The translations under genes were made by a program, and so were the position numbers. The notes beneath the pieces are model-generated. The model saw only the letters and a list, made by a program, of their open reading frames with translations. It did not search any database and was not told the DNA's origin. DNA of 64,000 bases from Klebsiella sp. BIGb0407 (GTDB taxonomy: Bacteria > Pseudomonadota > Gammaproteobacteria > Enterobacterales > Enterobacteriaceae). Shown one piece after another: positions 51,901 through 61,420 of the stretch; within the stretch, counting starts at the first letter, position 1, and every line of letters begins with the position of its first letter. Location of the stretch: NCBI RefSeq assembly GCF_024807845.1, contig NZ_JANUEQ010000011.1, positions 62,001-126,000 of the forward strand. The letters run 5' to 3'.

Positions 51901-53274
51901 ATGGCACTTTGGGGTGGACGTTTTACACAGGCAGCCGATCAACGGTTTAAACAGTTCAATGATTCCTTACGCTTTGACTATCGTCTGGCTGAGCAAGACA
52001 TTGTCGGTTCTGTCGCCTGGTCCAAAGCATTAGTGACTGTAGGTGTGCTTACGAGCGCTGAACAGCAGCAACTTGAAGAAGCGCTGGAGACTTTGCTGAC
52101 CGAAGTTCAGGCAAACCCTGAAGCGATTCTGACCAGCGATGCGGAAGATATTCATAGCTGGGTTGAAGGTAAACTGATTGATAAAGTCGGTGCCTTAGGT
52201 AAAAAATTGCATACCGGACGTAGCCGTAATGACCAGGTTGCGACGGATCTGAAGTTATGGTGCAAACTGCAGATCAGCGAGTTGCTGAATGCGACACGTC
52301 ATCTGCAAGAAGCTTTGGTCGAGACCGCAGAAGCCAATCAGGATGCGGTAATGCCAGGCTATACCCACTTACAGCGTGCTCAGCCGGTGACTTTCGCTCA
52401 CTGGTGTCTGGCATATGTTGAAATGCTGGCGCGTGATGAAAGTCGTCTGCAAGATACCCTGACTCGCCTCGATGTTAGCCCGTTAGGCAGCGGTGCGCTG
52501 GCTGGAACTGCCTATGAAATCGATCGTGAGCAACTGGCCGGATGGTTAGGTTTTGCCTCCGCGACCCGTAACAGTCTGGACAGTGTTTCAGACCGTGACC
52601 ATGTGCTGGAGCTGTTATCTAACGCTTCAATTGGCATGGTGCATTTATCCCGCTTTGCGGAAGATTTAATTTTCTTCAACAGTGGCGAAGCCGCTTTTGT
52701 TGAGCTTTCTGACCGCGTGACCTCAGGCTCTTCTCTGATGCCACAGAAGAAAAACCCGGATGCGCTGGAACTGATCCGCGGTAAAACAGGCCGTGTACAA
52801 GGTGCCCTGACCGGCATGATGATGACCCTGAAAGGCCTGCCGTTGGCCTATAACAAAGATATGCAGGAAGACAAAGAAGGGCTGTTTGACGCGCTGGACA
52901 CCTGGCTGGACTGCCTGCATATGTCGACTCTGGTGCTGGACGGTATTCAGGTTAAACGTCCTCGCTGCCGTGAAGCAGCCGAGCAAGGCTATGCCAACTC
53001 GACTGAACTGGCTGATTACCTGGTCGCCAAAGGCGTTCCATTCCGTGAAGCGCACCATATTGTCGGTGAAGCCGTGGTAGAAGCCATTAAGCAGGGCAAA
53101 GCTCTGGAAGCCTTATCCCTTGAGGATTTACAGAAGTTTAGCGCGGTGATTGGCGACGATGTCTATGCGATGCTGTCACTGCAATCTTGCCTCGATAAAC
53201 GTGCGGCTAAAGGCGGCGTATCCCCGCAGCAAGTCGCTAAAGCGATTGTGGAAGCCAAACAACGTCTGGTCTGA
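51901..53274 (+). CDS. argH: argininosuccinate lyase
   Basis: 457 residues, equal to E. coli ArgH, from ATG 51901 with CGGAG 7 bases upstream; the ATG at 51895 adds two residues. Fumarase/aspartase superfamily: [36 protein letters not shown], and the signature [15 protein letters not shown] with the catalytic serine. It splits argininosuccinate into arginine and fumarate. A perfect 11-bp terminator stem follows. Confidence 0.98.
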   Translation: MALWGGRFTQAADQRFKQFNDSLRFDYRLAEQDIVGSVAWSKALVTVGVLTSAEQQQLEEALETLLTEVQANPEAILTSDAEDIHSWVEGKLIDKVGALGKKLHTGRSRNDQVATDLKLWCKLQISELLNATRHLQEALVETAEANQDAVMPGYTHLQRAQPVTFAHWCLAYVEMLARDESRLQDTLTRLDVSPLGSGALAGTAYEIDREQLAGWLGFASATRNSLDSVSDRDHVLELLSNASIGMVHLSRFAEDLIFFNSGEAAFVELSDRVTSGSSLMPQKKNPDALELIRGKTGRVQGALTGMMMTLKGLPLAYNKDMQEDKEGLFDALDTWLDCLHMSTLVLDGIQVKRPRCREAAEQGYANSTELADYLVAKGVPFREAHHIVGEAVVEAIKQGKALEALSLEDLQKFSAVIGDDVYAMLSLQSCLDKRAAKGGVSPQQVAKAIVEAKQRLV

Positions 53275-53285
53275 TATTTGTTTAT

Positions 53286-53311
53286 GTAATGCGGGCGTTT
53301 GCCCGCATTAC
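53286..53311. terminator. terminator between argH and the AraC-family gene
   Basis: GTAATGCGGGC and GCCCGCATTAC form an 11-bp perfect stem with loop GTTT. The T-run on either side is short, but the position between convergent genes fits. Confidence 0.8.
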
Positions 53312-53315
53312 TGCT

Positions 53316-54089
53316 TTATTGCTCAAGATAGAAAGCCGAAGGCGGCATGCCAAAGTAGCGTTTAAACATCACGGTAAAAGCACTCTGGCTGTTATAGCCA
53401 TGCTCCAGTGCCACCTGCACAATAGCTTTTCCTTCCGCCAGACTCTCCAGCGATAACAACAGGCGCGCCAGCTGTCGCCACTGACCAAATGTAATGCCGG
53501 TATGGGTTTTAAACTTGCGATGAAAGGTTTTTTTACTCATTGCCAGGCGGGCAGCCCATACTTCTGCCGTAATGGACTCATCAGGATGTCTGGCTATCTG
53601 GTTACACACCTGAATCAGCCGTTTGTCATCGGGCCAGGGCAGATAAAAGGGCAGTACTGGCAGGGTTTGAAACTCATCTAACAGCAGCCGCATCAGACGT
53701 CCGTCACGACTGTCGACAGCATAGTTGAGGGGGAGTGTTGAAGCTTCGAGGATCAGCTCACGTAATAGCGGCGAGACATTAATAACGCAGTCTTGTTCAG
53801 GCAGCCCCGGTGCTGCGTCGGCATTCACAAATAAGGTTCGCATACTGACAGCCCCGCGCATACGCACAGTATGTTCCATATTAGCCTGTAACCAGACTCC
53901 GCGAGTCGGCGGTACGACCCAGCGGCCACGATGGGTTTCAATTACCATCACTCCGCGTGTGGCATATAAAAACTGCGCCCGGGTATGCTGGTGCGCGGCA
54001 ATCACATAGCCGGGCGGATATTCTATCGCCAGACCATTAATCGGGCGTTGAGCCGTTTCACTCGCCAGGTGTACCCCTGCCTCGACCAT
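53316..54089 (-). CDS. AraC-family regulator, NimR-like
   Basis: 257 residues. An N-terminal cupin-type sensing domain (about 15-120: HQHTRAQFLYATRGVMVIET, PPTRGVWLQANMEHTV) is followed by a C-terminal double helix-turn-helix (about 155-255) with EVWAARLAMSKKTFHRKF and VALEHGYNSQSAFTVMFKRY. This domain order and the cupin motif resemble YeaM/NimR, which controls a divergent exporter gene. Here too an exporter gene is divergent, with an inverted repeat between. It is absent from this position in E. coli, where oxyR follows argH. Confidence 0.87.
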   Translation of the reverse strand: MVEAGVHLASETAQRPINGLAIEYPPGYVIAAHQHTRAQFLYATRGVMVIETHRGRWVVPPTRGVWLQANMEHTVRMRGAVSMRTLFVNADAAPGLPEQDCVINVSPLLRELILEASTLPLNYAVDSRDGRLMRLLLDEFQTLPVLPFYLPWPDDKRLIQVCNQIARHPDESITAEVWAARLAMSKKTFHRKFKTHTGITFGQWRQLARLLLSLESLAEGKAIVQVALEHGYNSQSAFTVMFKRYFGMPPSAFYLEQ

Positions 54090-54103
54090 AAATTGTCTCT
54101 TTC

Positions 54104-54128
54104 AAGATAAGAATTGTCATCTTATCTT
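54104..54128. promoter_or_regulatory. inverted repeat operator between AraC and EamA genes
   Basis: AAGATAAG and CTTATCTT are perfect 8-bp arms with 9 bases between, 14 bp upstream of the regulator start and 60 bp upstream of the exporter start. It is the only dyad in this 98-bp gap and is the likely binding site of the AraC-family regulator. Confidence 0.6.
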
Positions 54129-54187
54129 AATACGGCTAACGCTATCTCTTTCATTATGAATTCTTTGCCTTTGAGCCGAGGATTGAA

Positions 54188-55081
54188 ATGAGATATTGGT
54201 TATTCCCTTTAAGTGCCATCGCCCTGTGGGCTGGTAATGTGATTGTATCCAAAATGGCATCGGGAGTGATTTCCCCGCTGGCGATTACGTTTTACCGTCC
54301 CGTATTGGCGGTATTCCTGATGAGTTTTTTCCTGGCAATACCGACCTGGCGTAACCGCGTGCTGGTAAAACGCCACTGGCCTAAGCTGATGTTTTTAGGC
54401 TTTCTGAGTATGGCTTTCTATCAGTGCTTATCATACTGGGCGGCTGATACCTCAACGGCGACCAATATGGCGATTATTACCGCCCTGACACCGCTTTTGA
54501 CCATGTTAGTCAGTTCACTGGTATTACGAGAGTTTCCGACACCCGGCATGGTTCTGGGAGGTGCAATTGCGTTATGGGGGACCGCATTTTTAATCAGTGG
54601 GGGATCTCCCGCCGACCTGTTTAAGGGGCACTATCGTGTCGGGGATTTGCTGATGCTGATAGCCGCCTTGAGCTATGCTTTCTACAGCGTACTCCTGCGT
54701 AAATGGAAGCTTGGGCTACCCGCCTGGCAATCAACGTATCTTCAGGCGTTATCTGCCATGATCTTTATGTTTCCGCTGTGGCTGACAGTTCCGGCAGGCC
54801 AGGCATCGTTAGATAGCTCCACTCTGCCACTTATTTTTTATGCCGGTATCATGGCCTCAATTGTCCTGCCTTGCCTGTGGATTAAAGGTATTGAACACCT
54901 CGGCCCTAATCGTTGCAGTATCTTTATGAATGCCTTGCCGGTTATCACCGCCGGGCTGGCAATTACCCTGCTACATGAACAGCTTGCCTGGTATCATCTG
55001 GTCGGTGGCAGTGTGGCTTTACTGGGCGTATTTATTGCCCAGACTCTACGGATACGTCTCTGCCAGCGAGAGGCCGAATAA
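54188..55081 (+). CDS. EamA/DMT-family transporter (10 TM)
   Basis: 297 residues with ten predicted transmembrane helices in two EamA repeats (about 4-137 and 150-290). YWLFPLSAIALWAGNVIVSK at the start and GGSVALLGVFIAQ near the end are typical of drug/metabolite exporters such as RhtA or YdcZ-type proteins. The substrate is unknown. It is divergent from an AraC-family regulator across a shared operator, so it is probably induced by its own substrate or a relative. Confidence 0.85.
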   Translation: MRYWLFPLSAIALWAGNVIVSKMASGVISPLAITFYRPVLAVFLMSFFLAIPTWRNRVLVKRHWPKLMFLGFLSMAFYQCLSYWAADTSTATNMAIITALTPLLTMLVSSLVLREFPTPGMVLGGAIALWGTAFLISGGSPADLFKGHYRVGDLLMLIAALSYAFYSVLLRKWKLGLPAWQSTYLQALSAMIFMFPLWLTVPAGQASLDSSTLPLIFYAGIMASIVLPCLWIKGIEHLGPNRCSIFMNALPVITAGLAITLLHEQLAWYHLVGGSVALLGVFIAQTLRIRLCQREAE

Positions 55082-55115
55082 AATCTGACCAGTAAGAACT
55101 TTATTTACTTCTCTT

Positions 55116-55163
55116 GATAGTTATTAACATTGGTTGTTATTCTATTTATCGTTAATAGCTATC
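55116..55163. promoter_or_regulatory. putative OxyR autoregulatory site
   Basis: The 102-bp region before oxyR has ATAG at 55117-55120 and ATAGCTAT at 55155-55162, separated by AT-rich sequence, in keeping with the four-part ATAGnt elements that the OxyR tetramer contacts over about 45 bp. The fit to the middle elements is weak. Confidence 0.45.
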
Positions 55164-55183
55164 TTATCGGAGAGTAATGGATT

Positions 55184-56098
55184 ATGAATATTCGGGATCT
55201 TGAGTATCTGGTAGCGTTGTCTGAACATTGCCATTTTCGCCGCGCGGCGGATGCCTGTCATGTCAGCCAGCCTACATTGAGCGGTCAGATTCGAAAGCTG
55301 GAAGATGAGCTAGGTATCATGCTGCTTGAGCGTACCAGCCGTAAGGTGCTGTTTACTCAGGCTGGTTTGTTGCTGGTGGATCAGGCACGTACCATTCTGC
55401 GTGAAGTGAAGGTATTACAAGAGATGGCAAGCCAGCAGGGAGATACCATGTCTGGTCCCCTGCATATTGGCCTGATTCCGACCGTCGGGCCTTATTTACT
55501 GCCTTTAATCATTCCTGCACTACGCCAGGCTTTTCCTAAGCTGGAGATGTATTTGCATGAAGCGCAAACCAATCAGCTGCTGGCTCAGCTGGACAGCGGC
55601 AAGCTTGATTGCGCTATTCTGGCATTGGTTAAAGAGAGTGAACCTTTTATTGAAGTTCCGCTGTTTGATGAGCCAATGACGTTAGCGATTTATCAGGATC
55701 ATCCTTGGGCTTCTCGTGAAAGCGTACCCTTGTCTGACCTGGCGGGTGAAAAACTACTGATGCTGGAAGACGGACACTGTTTACGTGACCAGGCGATGGG
55801 GTTTTGTTTTGCCGTCGGGGCCGATGAAGATACCCATTTCCGCGCGACCAGTCTGGAAACCTTGCGCAATATGGTCGCCGCCGGAAGCGGTATTACACTT
55901 CTGCCTGCATTAGCGGTGCCTCAGGAACGTATTCGCGATGGCGTGGTTTATATTCCTTGTTATAAGCCAGAGCCGCATCGAACCGTTGGGCTGGTCTACC
56001 GCCCGGGTTCTCCGCTACGTAACCGTTATGAGCAGTTGGGAGAGGCCATCCAGAAACAAATGAATGGCCACTTTTCATCATTAAAAGAGGCGGTTTAA
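55184..56098 (+). CDS. oxyR: hydrogen peroxide-sensing regulator OxyR
   Basis: 304 residues (305 in E. coli). LysR family: helix-turn-helix [20 protein letters not shown] (18-37). The redox cysteines are at exactly the E. coli positions: Cys199 (DGHCLRDQ) and Cys208 (GFCFAV), which form the disulfide that activates it. It induces catalase, alkylhydroperoxide reductase and other defence genes. The 3' end overlaps the convergent sthA stop by 18 bp. No oxyS gene is evident upstream. Confidence 0.98.
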   Translation: MNIRDLEYLVALSEHCHFRRAADACHVSQPTLSGQIRKLEDELGIMLLERTSRKVLFTQAGLLLVDQARTILREVKVLQEMASQQGDTMSGPLHIGLIPTVGPYLLPLIIPALRQAFPKLEMYLHEAQTNQLLAQLDSGKLDCAILALVKESEPFIEVPLFDEPMTLAIYQDHPWASRESVPLSDLAGEKLLMLEDGHCLRDQAMGFCFAVGADEDTHFRATSLETLRNMVAAGSGITLLPALAVPQERIRDGVVYIPCYKPEPHRTVGLVYRPGSPLRNRYEQLGEAIQKQMNGHFSSLKEAV

Positions 56099-57481
56099 GC
56101 CATTTAATGCTGCAACCCGATAGGCTTCTGCCATGGTCGGGTAGTTAAAGGTGGTATTGACGAAGTACTCAATGGTATTTCCGCCACCTTTCTGCTCCAT
56201 AATCGCCTGACCGATATGAATAATCTCGGCTGCGCGCTCACCAAAGCAGTGAATACCGAGAATCTCTTTGGTTTCACGATGGAAGAGGATTTTCAGCGTG
56301 CCGATATTCATGCCGACAATCTGGGCACGCGCAAGATGCTTAAACTGTGCCCGACCCACTTCATAAGGGACTTTCATCGCCGTCAGCTGTTGTTCAGTCT
56401 GACCGACTGAACTGATTTCCGGAATGGTATAAATACCGGTAGGAATATCTTTGATAAGGTGTGCTGTCGCTTCGCCTTTGACGATAGCCTGCGCCGCAAT
56501 ACGGCCCTGATCGTAGGCAGCAGAAGCCAGACTTGGATAGCCAATCACATCGCCGACGGCATAGATATGAGGCAGTGCGGTCTGATACATGCTGTTAACT
56601 TTCAGTAAGCCTCGTCCATCCGCTTTTAAACCAATATTCTCAAGGGATAAAGAGTCGGTATTTCCGGTACGACCGTTGGCATACAGCAGGCAGTCGGCTT
56701 TCACTTTTTTACCGGATTTCAGCGAAACGATAACCCCGTCATCGACGCCTTCAATCCCTTCAAACTCTTCGTTATGACGGATAACAACACCGTTGTTCCA
56801 GAAGTGGTAAGAAAGTGAGTCAGACATCTCCTGATCAAGGAATGCCAGCAGACGGTCACGGGTGTTTATCAAGTCAACTTTGACATTCATCCCCCGGAAG
56901 ATAGAGGCATATTCACACCCGATAACGCCTGCACCATAAATAATGACATGGCGCGGGTCATGCTGAAGGCTCAGGATAGAATCGCTGTCATAAATGCGCG
57001 GGTGGCTAAAATCAACTTCCGGCGGACGATATGGCCGCGATCCACAGGCAATCAAAAACTTTTCTGCGGTGTAGCTTTCTACCGAGCCGTCAGGACATTC
57101 CAGGGAAATAGTATGTTCATCAACAAAGCGGGCATCTCCCTGCAATATTTCGCAGTGATTACGCTCGTAAAAGCCCTGACGCATTCGGGTCTGTTGATTG
57201 ATGACGCTATCAGCGTGATTAAGAATGTCAGAAAAAGAAGAGCGAAGCAGATGAGAGTGGTTGCTATAAAGTGGGTTCTGGTTGAATTCAATAATGCGGC
57301 TGACTGCATGACGGAGCGCTTTTGAAGGGATTGTGCCCCAGTGGGTGCAGCCTCCGCCAACATTATGGTAGCGTTCTATGACGGCTACTCTGGCGTTCTG
57401 TTTGACCAGCCCCATCGCGGCACCTTCGCCTCCAGGACCGGAACCAATCACTATTACATCATAATCATAGGAATGAGACAT
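56081..57481 (-). CDS. sthA: soluble pyridine nucleotide transhydrogenase
   Basis: 466 residues, equal to E. coli SthA (UdhA). FAD-binding [13 protein letters not shown] at the N-terminus, NAD-binding [15 protein letters not shown] near residue 180-195, and [20 protein letters not shown]. In place of the CxxxxC redox disulfide of lipoamide dehydrogenases it has [13 protein letters not shown] with a single cysteine, as in the family. It reoxidises NADPH with NAD+. Convergent with oxyR, the coding ends overlapping by 18 bp. Confidence 0.97.
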   Translation of the reverse strand: MSHSYDYDVIVIGSGPGGEGAAMGLVKQNARVAVIERYHNVGGGCTHWGTIPSKALRHAVSRIIEFNQNPLYSNHSHLLRSSFSDILNHADSVINQQTRMRQGFYERNHCEILQGDARFVDEHTISLECPDGSVESYTAEKFLIACGSRPYRPPEVDFSHPRIYDSDSILSLQHDPRHVIIYGAGVIGCEYASIFRGMNVKVDLINTRDRLLAFLDQEMSDSLSYHFWNNGVVIRHNEEFEGIEGVDDGVIVSLKSGKKVKADCLLYANGRTGNTDSLSLENIGLKADGRGLLKVNSMYQTALPHIYAVGDVIGYPSLASAAYDQGRIAAQAIVKGEATAHLIKDIPTGIYTIPEISSVGQTEQQLTAMKVPYEVGRAQFKHLARAQIVGMNIGTLKILFHRETKEILGIHCFGERAAEIIHIGQAIMEQKGGGNTIEYFVNTTFNYPTMAEAYRVAALNGLNRLF

Positions 57482-57675
57482 GGTGGATGATTACCTGTTC
57501 TTATACATAAAAACAACATAATTGTAACATCAACAATTGGATAACCCAATTATCATTGTGCTTTTACCGACGGTAGCACCTCATTGCAGTGTAAACAATC
57601 ATTCACATTGCACTATAAAAGGGTTAGCTTTAGTGTCTGGTATAGTTCCGGCTTGGTTTGAAGGATTCAGGCAAC

Positions 57676-58320
57676 ATGATGGGTGTCAGAGCGCAACAAA
57701 AAGAGAGAACCCGGCGTTCTCTGGTGGAAGCTGCATTTAGTCAGTTAAGCGCGGAAAGGAGCTTTGCCAGCCTGAGCCTGCGAGAAGTAGCACGTGAGGC
57801 AGGAATTGCCCCAACCTCATTTTATCGGCATTTTCGTGATGTCGATGAGCTGGGGCTAACCATGGTCGATGAAAGTGGTTTAATGCTACGTCAGTTAATG
57901 CGCCAGGCCCGCCAGCGCATTGCTAAAGGGGGCAGCGTTATTCGCACCTCGGTCGCGACATTTATGGAGTTTATTGGTAATAACCCCAATGCATTCCGTT
58001 TGTTATTGCGTGAACGATCTGGCACTTCTGCGGCTTTTCGTGCAGCGGTTGCCCGGGAAATTCAGCACTTTATTGCCGAGCTGGCAGACTATCTGGAACG
58101 TGAAAATCGTATGCCACGTAGTTTTACCGAAGCTCAGGCTGAAGCGATGGTAACGATTGTTTTTAGTGCCGGCGCAGAAGCCTTAGATGTCGATATCGAA
58201 AAGCGGCGTCAGCTTGAAGAGAGGCTAGTTCTTCAATTACGGATGATCTCAAAAGGCGCTTACTACTGGTATCGACGAGAACAAGAAAGATTAACACTTG
58301 CTCAAATACCCGAAGCATGA
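57676..58320 (+). CDS. fabR: fatty acid biosynthesis repressor FabR
   Basis: 214 residues from ATG 57676, with AAGGA 10 bases upstream; the next ATG (57679) gives the start MGVRAQQ used in E. coli. TetR-type helix-turn-helix [20 protein letters not shown] (about 38-57) and a helical ligand domain. FabR represses fabB and fabA in response to the unsaturated:saturated acyl-ACP or acyl-CoA ratio, setting membrane fluidity. It is followed by yijD after 10 bp, the usual pair. Confidence 0.96.
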   Translation: MMGVRAQQKERTRRSLVEAAFSQLSAERSFASLSLREVAREAGIAPTSFYRHFRDVDELGLTMVDESGLMLRQLMRQARQRIAKGGSVIRTSVATFMEFIGNNPNAFRLLLRERSGTSAAFRAAVAREIQHFIAELADYLERENRMPRSFTEAQAEAMVTIVFSAGAEALDVDIEKRRQLEERLVLQLRMISKGAYYWYRREQERLTLAQIPEA

Positions 58321-58330
58321 AGGAGAATAA

Positions 58331-58711
58331 ATGACACAGTTACAAGAAAGAGGAACGCTCGTCCTGGCATTAGTCGCCGGAGTCTCGATCAACGGTTCTT
58401 TTGCTGCATTGTTTGATTCACAAGTCCCCTTTTCAATCTTCCCGCTTATTGCCTTAGTACTGGCGGTACATACGCTCAGTCAGCGCTACAAGAACAGCAC
58501 TATGGCGGACGGTCTACCCAGTCTGGCGGTCGCATGGTTTGTGCTCGGTATTCTTCTGTATAGCGCCATTATCCGTGTGGCACATCCAGAAATTGGCTCT
58601 AATTTCCTGCCGTCAATTTTATCGGTAGTACTCATTTTTTGGATTTTCGCGAAAATGCGTGCACGCAAAAGACTGTTTTCAGAGCAACATGACGAGATAA
58701 AAGAAGGCTAA
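58331..58711 (+). CDS. yijD: YijD, DUF1422 inner-membrane protein
   Basis: 126 residues (119 in E. coli). Four hydrophobic segments are visible (about 10-28, 35-50, 62-80, 90-108), followed by a charged cytoplasmic tail. It starts 10 bp after fabR with AAGGAG upstream, so it is co-transcribed. In E. coli trmA comes directly after; here the rbtDK genes and a DUF218 gene lie between. The function is unknown. Confidence 0.92.
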   Translation: MTQLQERGTLVLALVAGVSINGSFAALFDSQVPFSIFPLIALVLAVHTLSQRYKNSTMADGLPSLAVAWFVLGILLYSAIIRVAHPEIGSNFLPSILSVVLIFWIFAKMRARKRLFSEQHDEIKEG

Positions 58712-58977
58712 TTTTTTCGACTACCTTGTTAGTAAGAATTAAAAACAACTGAAACTTTGTCTCTTTTTAGTTATCGCAGCTACCTCTCTCATTTCTTATC
58801 CACCTGAGTCGTCATGGCTCAGGTGACCTGAGTCACAATCCTAAAAGCCAATTTAAACGCTCATATAGCAGCCAATAAAAATCAGCCGTGATTTTTTATC
58901 GTTAACTGTTATTGTAGTTTTACTTGCCTGCCTCGCCCGCGTTAAGCACGGGTCGATTGATAATAAAGGAGTTTTAA

Positions 58978-59706
58978 ATGGGTGTTTCGATTGCAAATAA
59001 AGTTGCCGCCATCACTGGTGCTGCTTCCGGGATTGGTCTTGAATGTGCCAGAACCTTGATTGGTGCAGGCGCTAAAGTGGTTCTGATTGACCGCGCAGAA
59101 GACAAACTAAACGCGCTGGTAAAAGAACTGGGCCCGAATGCGATGCCGCTGGTTGTTGACCTGCTGGATCCTAAAGATGTTGATAGCATCCTGCCGCGCA
59201 TCCTGGAATTAGCTGGTCGCTTGGATATTTTCCATGCCAACGCAGGTGCCTATATTGGCGGTGATGTTGCTGAAGGGGATCCGGATGTCTGGGATCGTGT
59301 ATTAAACCTGAATATTAACGCAGCGTTCCGTTCTGTGCGTGCTGTACTGCCACATCTGATTGAGCAGAAATCGGGTGATATCCTGTTTACCAGCTCCGTC
59401 GCGGGTGTCGTTCCAGTTATCTGGGAACCGGTTTATACCGCGTCTAAATTTGCGGTCCAGGCTTTTGTTCACTCAACGCGCCGTCAGGTCTTTAAACATG
59501 GTGTCCGTGTGGGTGCAGTATTACCAGGGCCTGTGGTTACCGCTCTGCTGGATGACTGGCCACAGGAAAAAATGGACGAAGCGCTGGCGAGCGGTAGCCT
59601 GATGCAACCTATTGAAGTTGCTGAATCGGTGCTGTTTATGCTGACTCGCCCTGCTCATGTCACCGTTCGGGATCTGGTTATTTTACCGAATAATGTTGAT
59701 GTCTAA
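58978..59706 (+). CDS. rbtD: ribitol 2-dehydrogenase
   Basis: 242 residues, short-chain dehydrogenase/reductase. NAD motif TGAASGIG (13-20), NAG (88-90), the catalytic Ser near 140 and Tyr153/Lys157 in YTASK. From memory the protein is highly similar along its whole length to Klebsiella ribitol dehydrogenase (shared stretches [14 protein letters not shown] and [14 protein letters not shown]), but lacks its short N-terminal extension. It oxidises ribitol to D-ribulose. rbtK follows after 12 bp. No repressor or transporter gene adjoins. Confidence 0.9.
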   Translation: MGVSIANKVAAITGAASGIGLECARTLIGAGAKVVLIDRAEDKLNALVKELGPNAMPLVVDLLDPKDVDSILPRILELAGRLDIFHANAGAYIGGDVAEGDPDVWDRVLNLNINAAFRSVRAVLPHLIEQKSGDILFTSSVAGVVPVIWEPVYTASKFAVQAFVHSTRRQVFKHGVRVGAVLPGPVVTALLDDWPQEKMDEALASGSLMQPIEVAESVLFMLTRPAHVTVRDLVILPNNVDV

Positions 59707-59718
59707 TCTGGAGCATTA

Positions 59719-61323
59719 ATGAATAAGAATCAGGTCGTTATCGGCGTTGATGTTGGCACAGGTAGTGCCCGGGCGGGGGTCTTTAATCTGTCTGGCGAAA
59801 TGCTGTCTACAGCGCGGCGGGATATCCAGCTCCATCAACCAAAGCCACACTATGCTGAACAATCATCGGCAGAGATTTGGACTGCGATATGCGATTCAGT
59901 GAAACAGGCTCTGGCTGAGTCTGGTGCTGCCCCTGAATCCGTCGCGGGGATTGGCTTTGATGCGACCTGTTCTTTAGTCGTGGTGGGTCATAATAACCAG
60001 CCATTACCTGTTAATGCCGACGGTGATGCCAGACGCGATATTATTGTCTGGATGGATCATCGGGCCACGGAGCAAGCGCGTCGTATCAATAAGATGGGGC
60101 ATCCGGTGTTACGTTATGTCGGGGATAAAATCTCACCCGAAATGGAAACGCCTAAGCTGCTATGGCTGAAGGAAAATCTGCCCGAAACCTTTAATGCGGC
60201 ATGGCAGTTCTTTGACTTGGCTGACTGGTTAACATGGCGTGCGAGCGGAGATTTAGTCCGTTCTGTTTGTACCGTTACCTGTAAATGGACCTGGCTTGCG
60301 CATGAGAAACGCTGGGATGATAGTTACTTCGAGTCTATTGGCCTGGAAGAATTTCCGCGTGAACACTATGCCCGTATTGGCCAGAATATGCAGCCACCGG
60401 GAACCGCTTGTGGACAAGGGGTGACTCTGGAGGCCTCAAGTCAGCTCGGCTTACTGCCCGGAACGCCGGTTGCCGTGGGAATGATTGATGCCCATGCCGG
60501 GGGAATTGGCAGCGTAGGGGTCGTTGAGGGCGCACTCAAAAATATGGCGTATGTTTTTGGCACTTCCTCTTGCACCATGACCACCACCAAAGAGCCGGTA
60601 TTTATTCCTGGCGTCTGGGGCCCTTATTACTCCGCGATGGTGCCTGGAATGTGGCTTAGCGAAGGCGGGCAAAGCGCAGCCGGTGCCGCCATCGATCGCT
60701 TATTATCTCTGCATCCTGCGGCTTCTGCTGCAAAAGCAGAAGCTAAACGCTTCGGTAAACCGCTGCCGGTGTATCTGGCCGATCTGCTGCTGGAGCAAGT
60801 CGAAGATATTTCTCAGGCAGTGATGCTGGCGGAAGGGATACATGTTGTTCCTGAATTTTTGGGTAATCGGGCTCCTTTTGCCGATCCTGATGCCCGGGCG
60901 ATTATTGCCGGGCTTGATATGGACAGTTCATTCCAGAACTTACTTCAGTTCTATGTCGCAGGTGTCTGTGGCATCGGCTATGGCTTGCGTCAGATCCTTG
61001 AGGTCCAGGACAAGGCGGGCGCGCCAGTTGATAACATCGTGATCAGTGGCGGTGCGGGTCAGCATCCGCTGATCCGCCAGCTACTGGCTGATGCCTGTGG
61101 CAAGCCGATATTATCGACCAGTGCTGCTGAGCCGGTATTACTGGGTAGCGCAATTTTGGGTGCGGTTGCCGGGGGGATATTTGCGACGCTGCCAGAAGGG
61201 ATGGCGGCATTGTCTTCTGTTGATCTTCGCTATTTGCCAGACGCTAATGTTTATGATCAGCATAACAGGCGCTACCGCTCATTTACTGTCTTACAGCAGA
61301 CTGCCAAAACCCTGGAAGGGTAG
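59719..61323 (+). CDS. rbtK: D-ribulokinase (FGGY family)
   Basis: 534 residues, the length of Klebsiella RbtK. FGGY carbohydrate kinase: phosphate loop GVDVGTGSARAGVFN at 9-23, FDATCSLVVVG, VWMDHRATEQA, the metal-binding MIDAHAGGIGSVG and the adenosine-site GGAGQHPLIRQLLAD. It phosphorylates D-ribulose to D-ribulose 5-phosphate, feeding the pentose phosphate pathway. SD GGAG lies 6 bases before ATG. It is co-transcribed with rbtD. The narrower alternative, L-ribulokinase, is less likely given the partner. Confidence 0.9.
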   Translation: MNKNQVVIGVDVGTGSARAGVFNLSGEMLSTARRDIQLHQPKPHYAEQSSAEIWTAICDSVKQALAESGAAPESVAGIGFDATCSLVVVGHNNQPLPVNADGDARRDIIVWMDHRATEQARRINKMGHPVLRYVGDKISPEMETPKLLWLKENLPETFNAAWQFFDLADWLTWRASGDLVRSVCTVTCKWTWLAHEKRWDDSYFESIGLEEFPREHYARIGQNMQPPGTACGQGVTLEASSQLGLLPGTPVAVGMIDAHAGGIGSVGVVEGALKNMAYVFGTSSCTMTTTKEPVFIPGVWGPYYSAMVPGMWLSEGGQSAAGAAIDRLLSLHPAASAAKAEAKRFGKPLPVYLADLLLEQVEDISQAVMLAEGIHVVPEFLGNRAPFADPDARAIIAGLDMDSSFQNLLQFYVAGVCGIGYGLRQILEVQDKAGAPVDNIVISGGAGQHPLIRQLLADACGKPILSTSAAEPVLLGSAILGAVAGGIFATLPEGMAALSSVDLRYLPDANVYDQHNRRYRSFTVLQQTAKTLEG

Positions 61324-61370
61324 AAAATAATCGCCGCCGGTTATTTCTCTCACTGAAGTCTCGCGGATAC

Positions 61371-61404
61371 AGCAACCTGAAGGACTAAAAACCTTCAGAT
61401 TGCT
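61371..61404. terminator. hairpin between convergent rbtK and the DUF218 gene
   Basis: AGCAACCTGAAGG and CCTTCAGATTGCT form a 13-bp stem with one mismatch and an 8-base loop. It lacks a clean T-run on either side, so termination strength is uncertain. Confidence 0.55.
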
Positions 61405-61420
61405 GGCTATTTGCTAAGGA

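Noticed and set aside
54900-55130. Possible oxyS sRNA on the - strand
   Set aside because: The region is the conserved coding end of the EamA gene and no OxyS-like stem-loops or terminator were seen.
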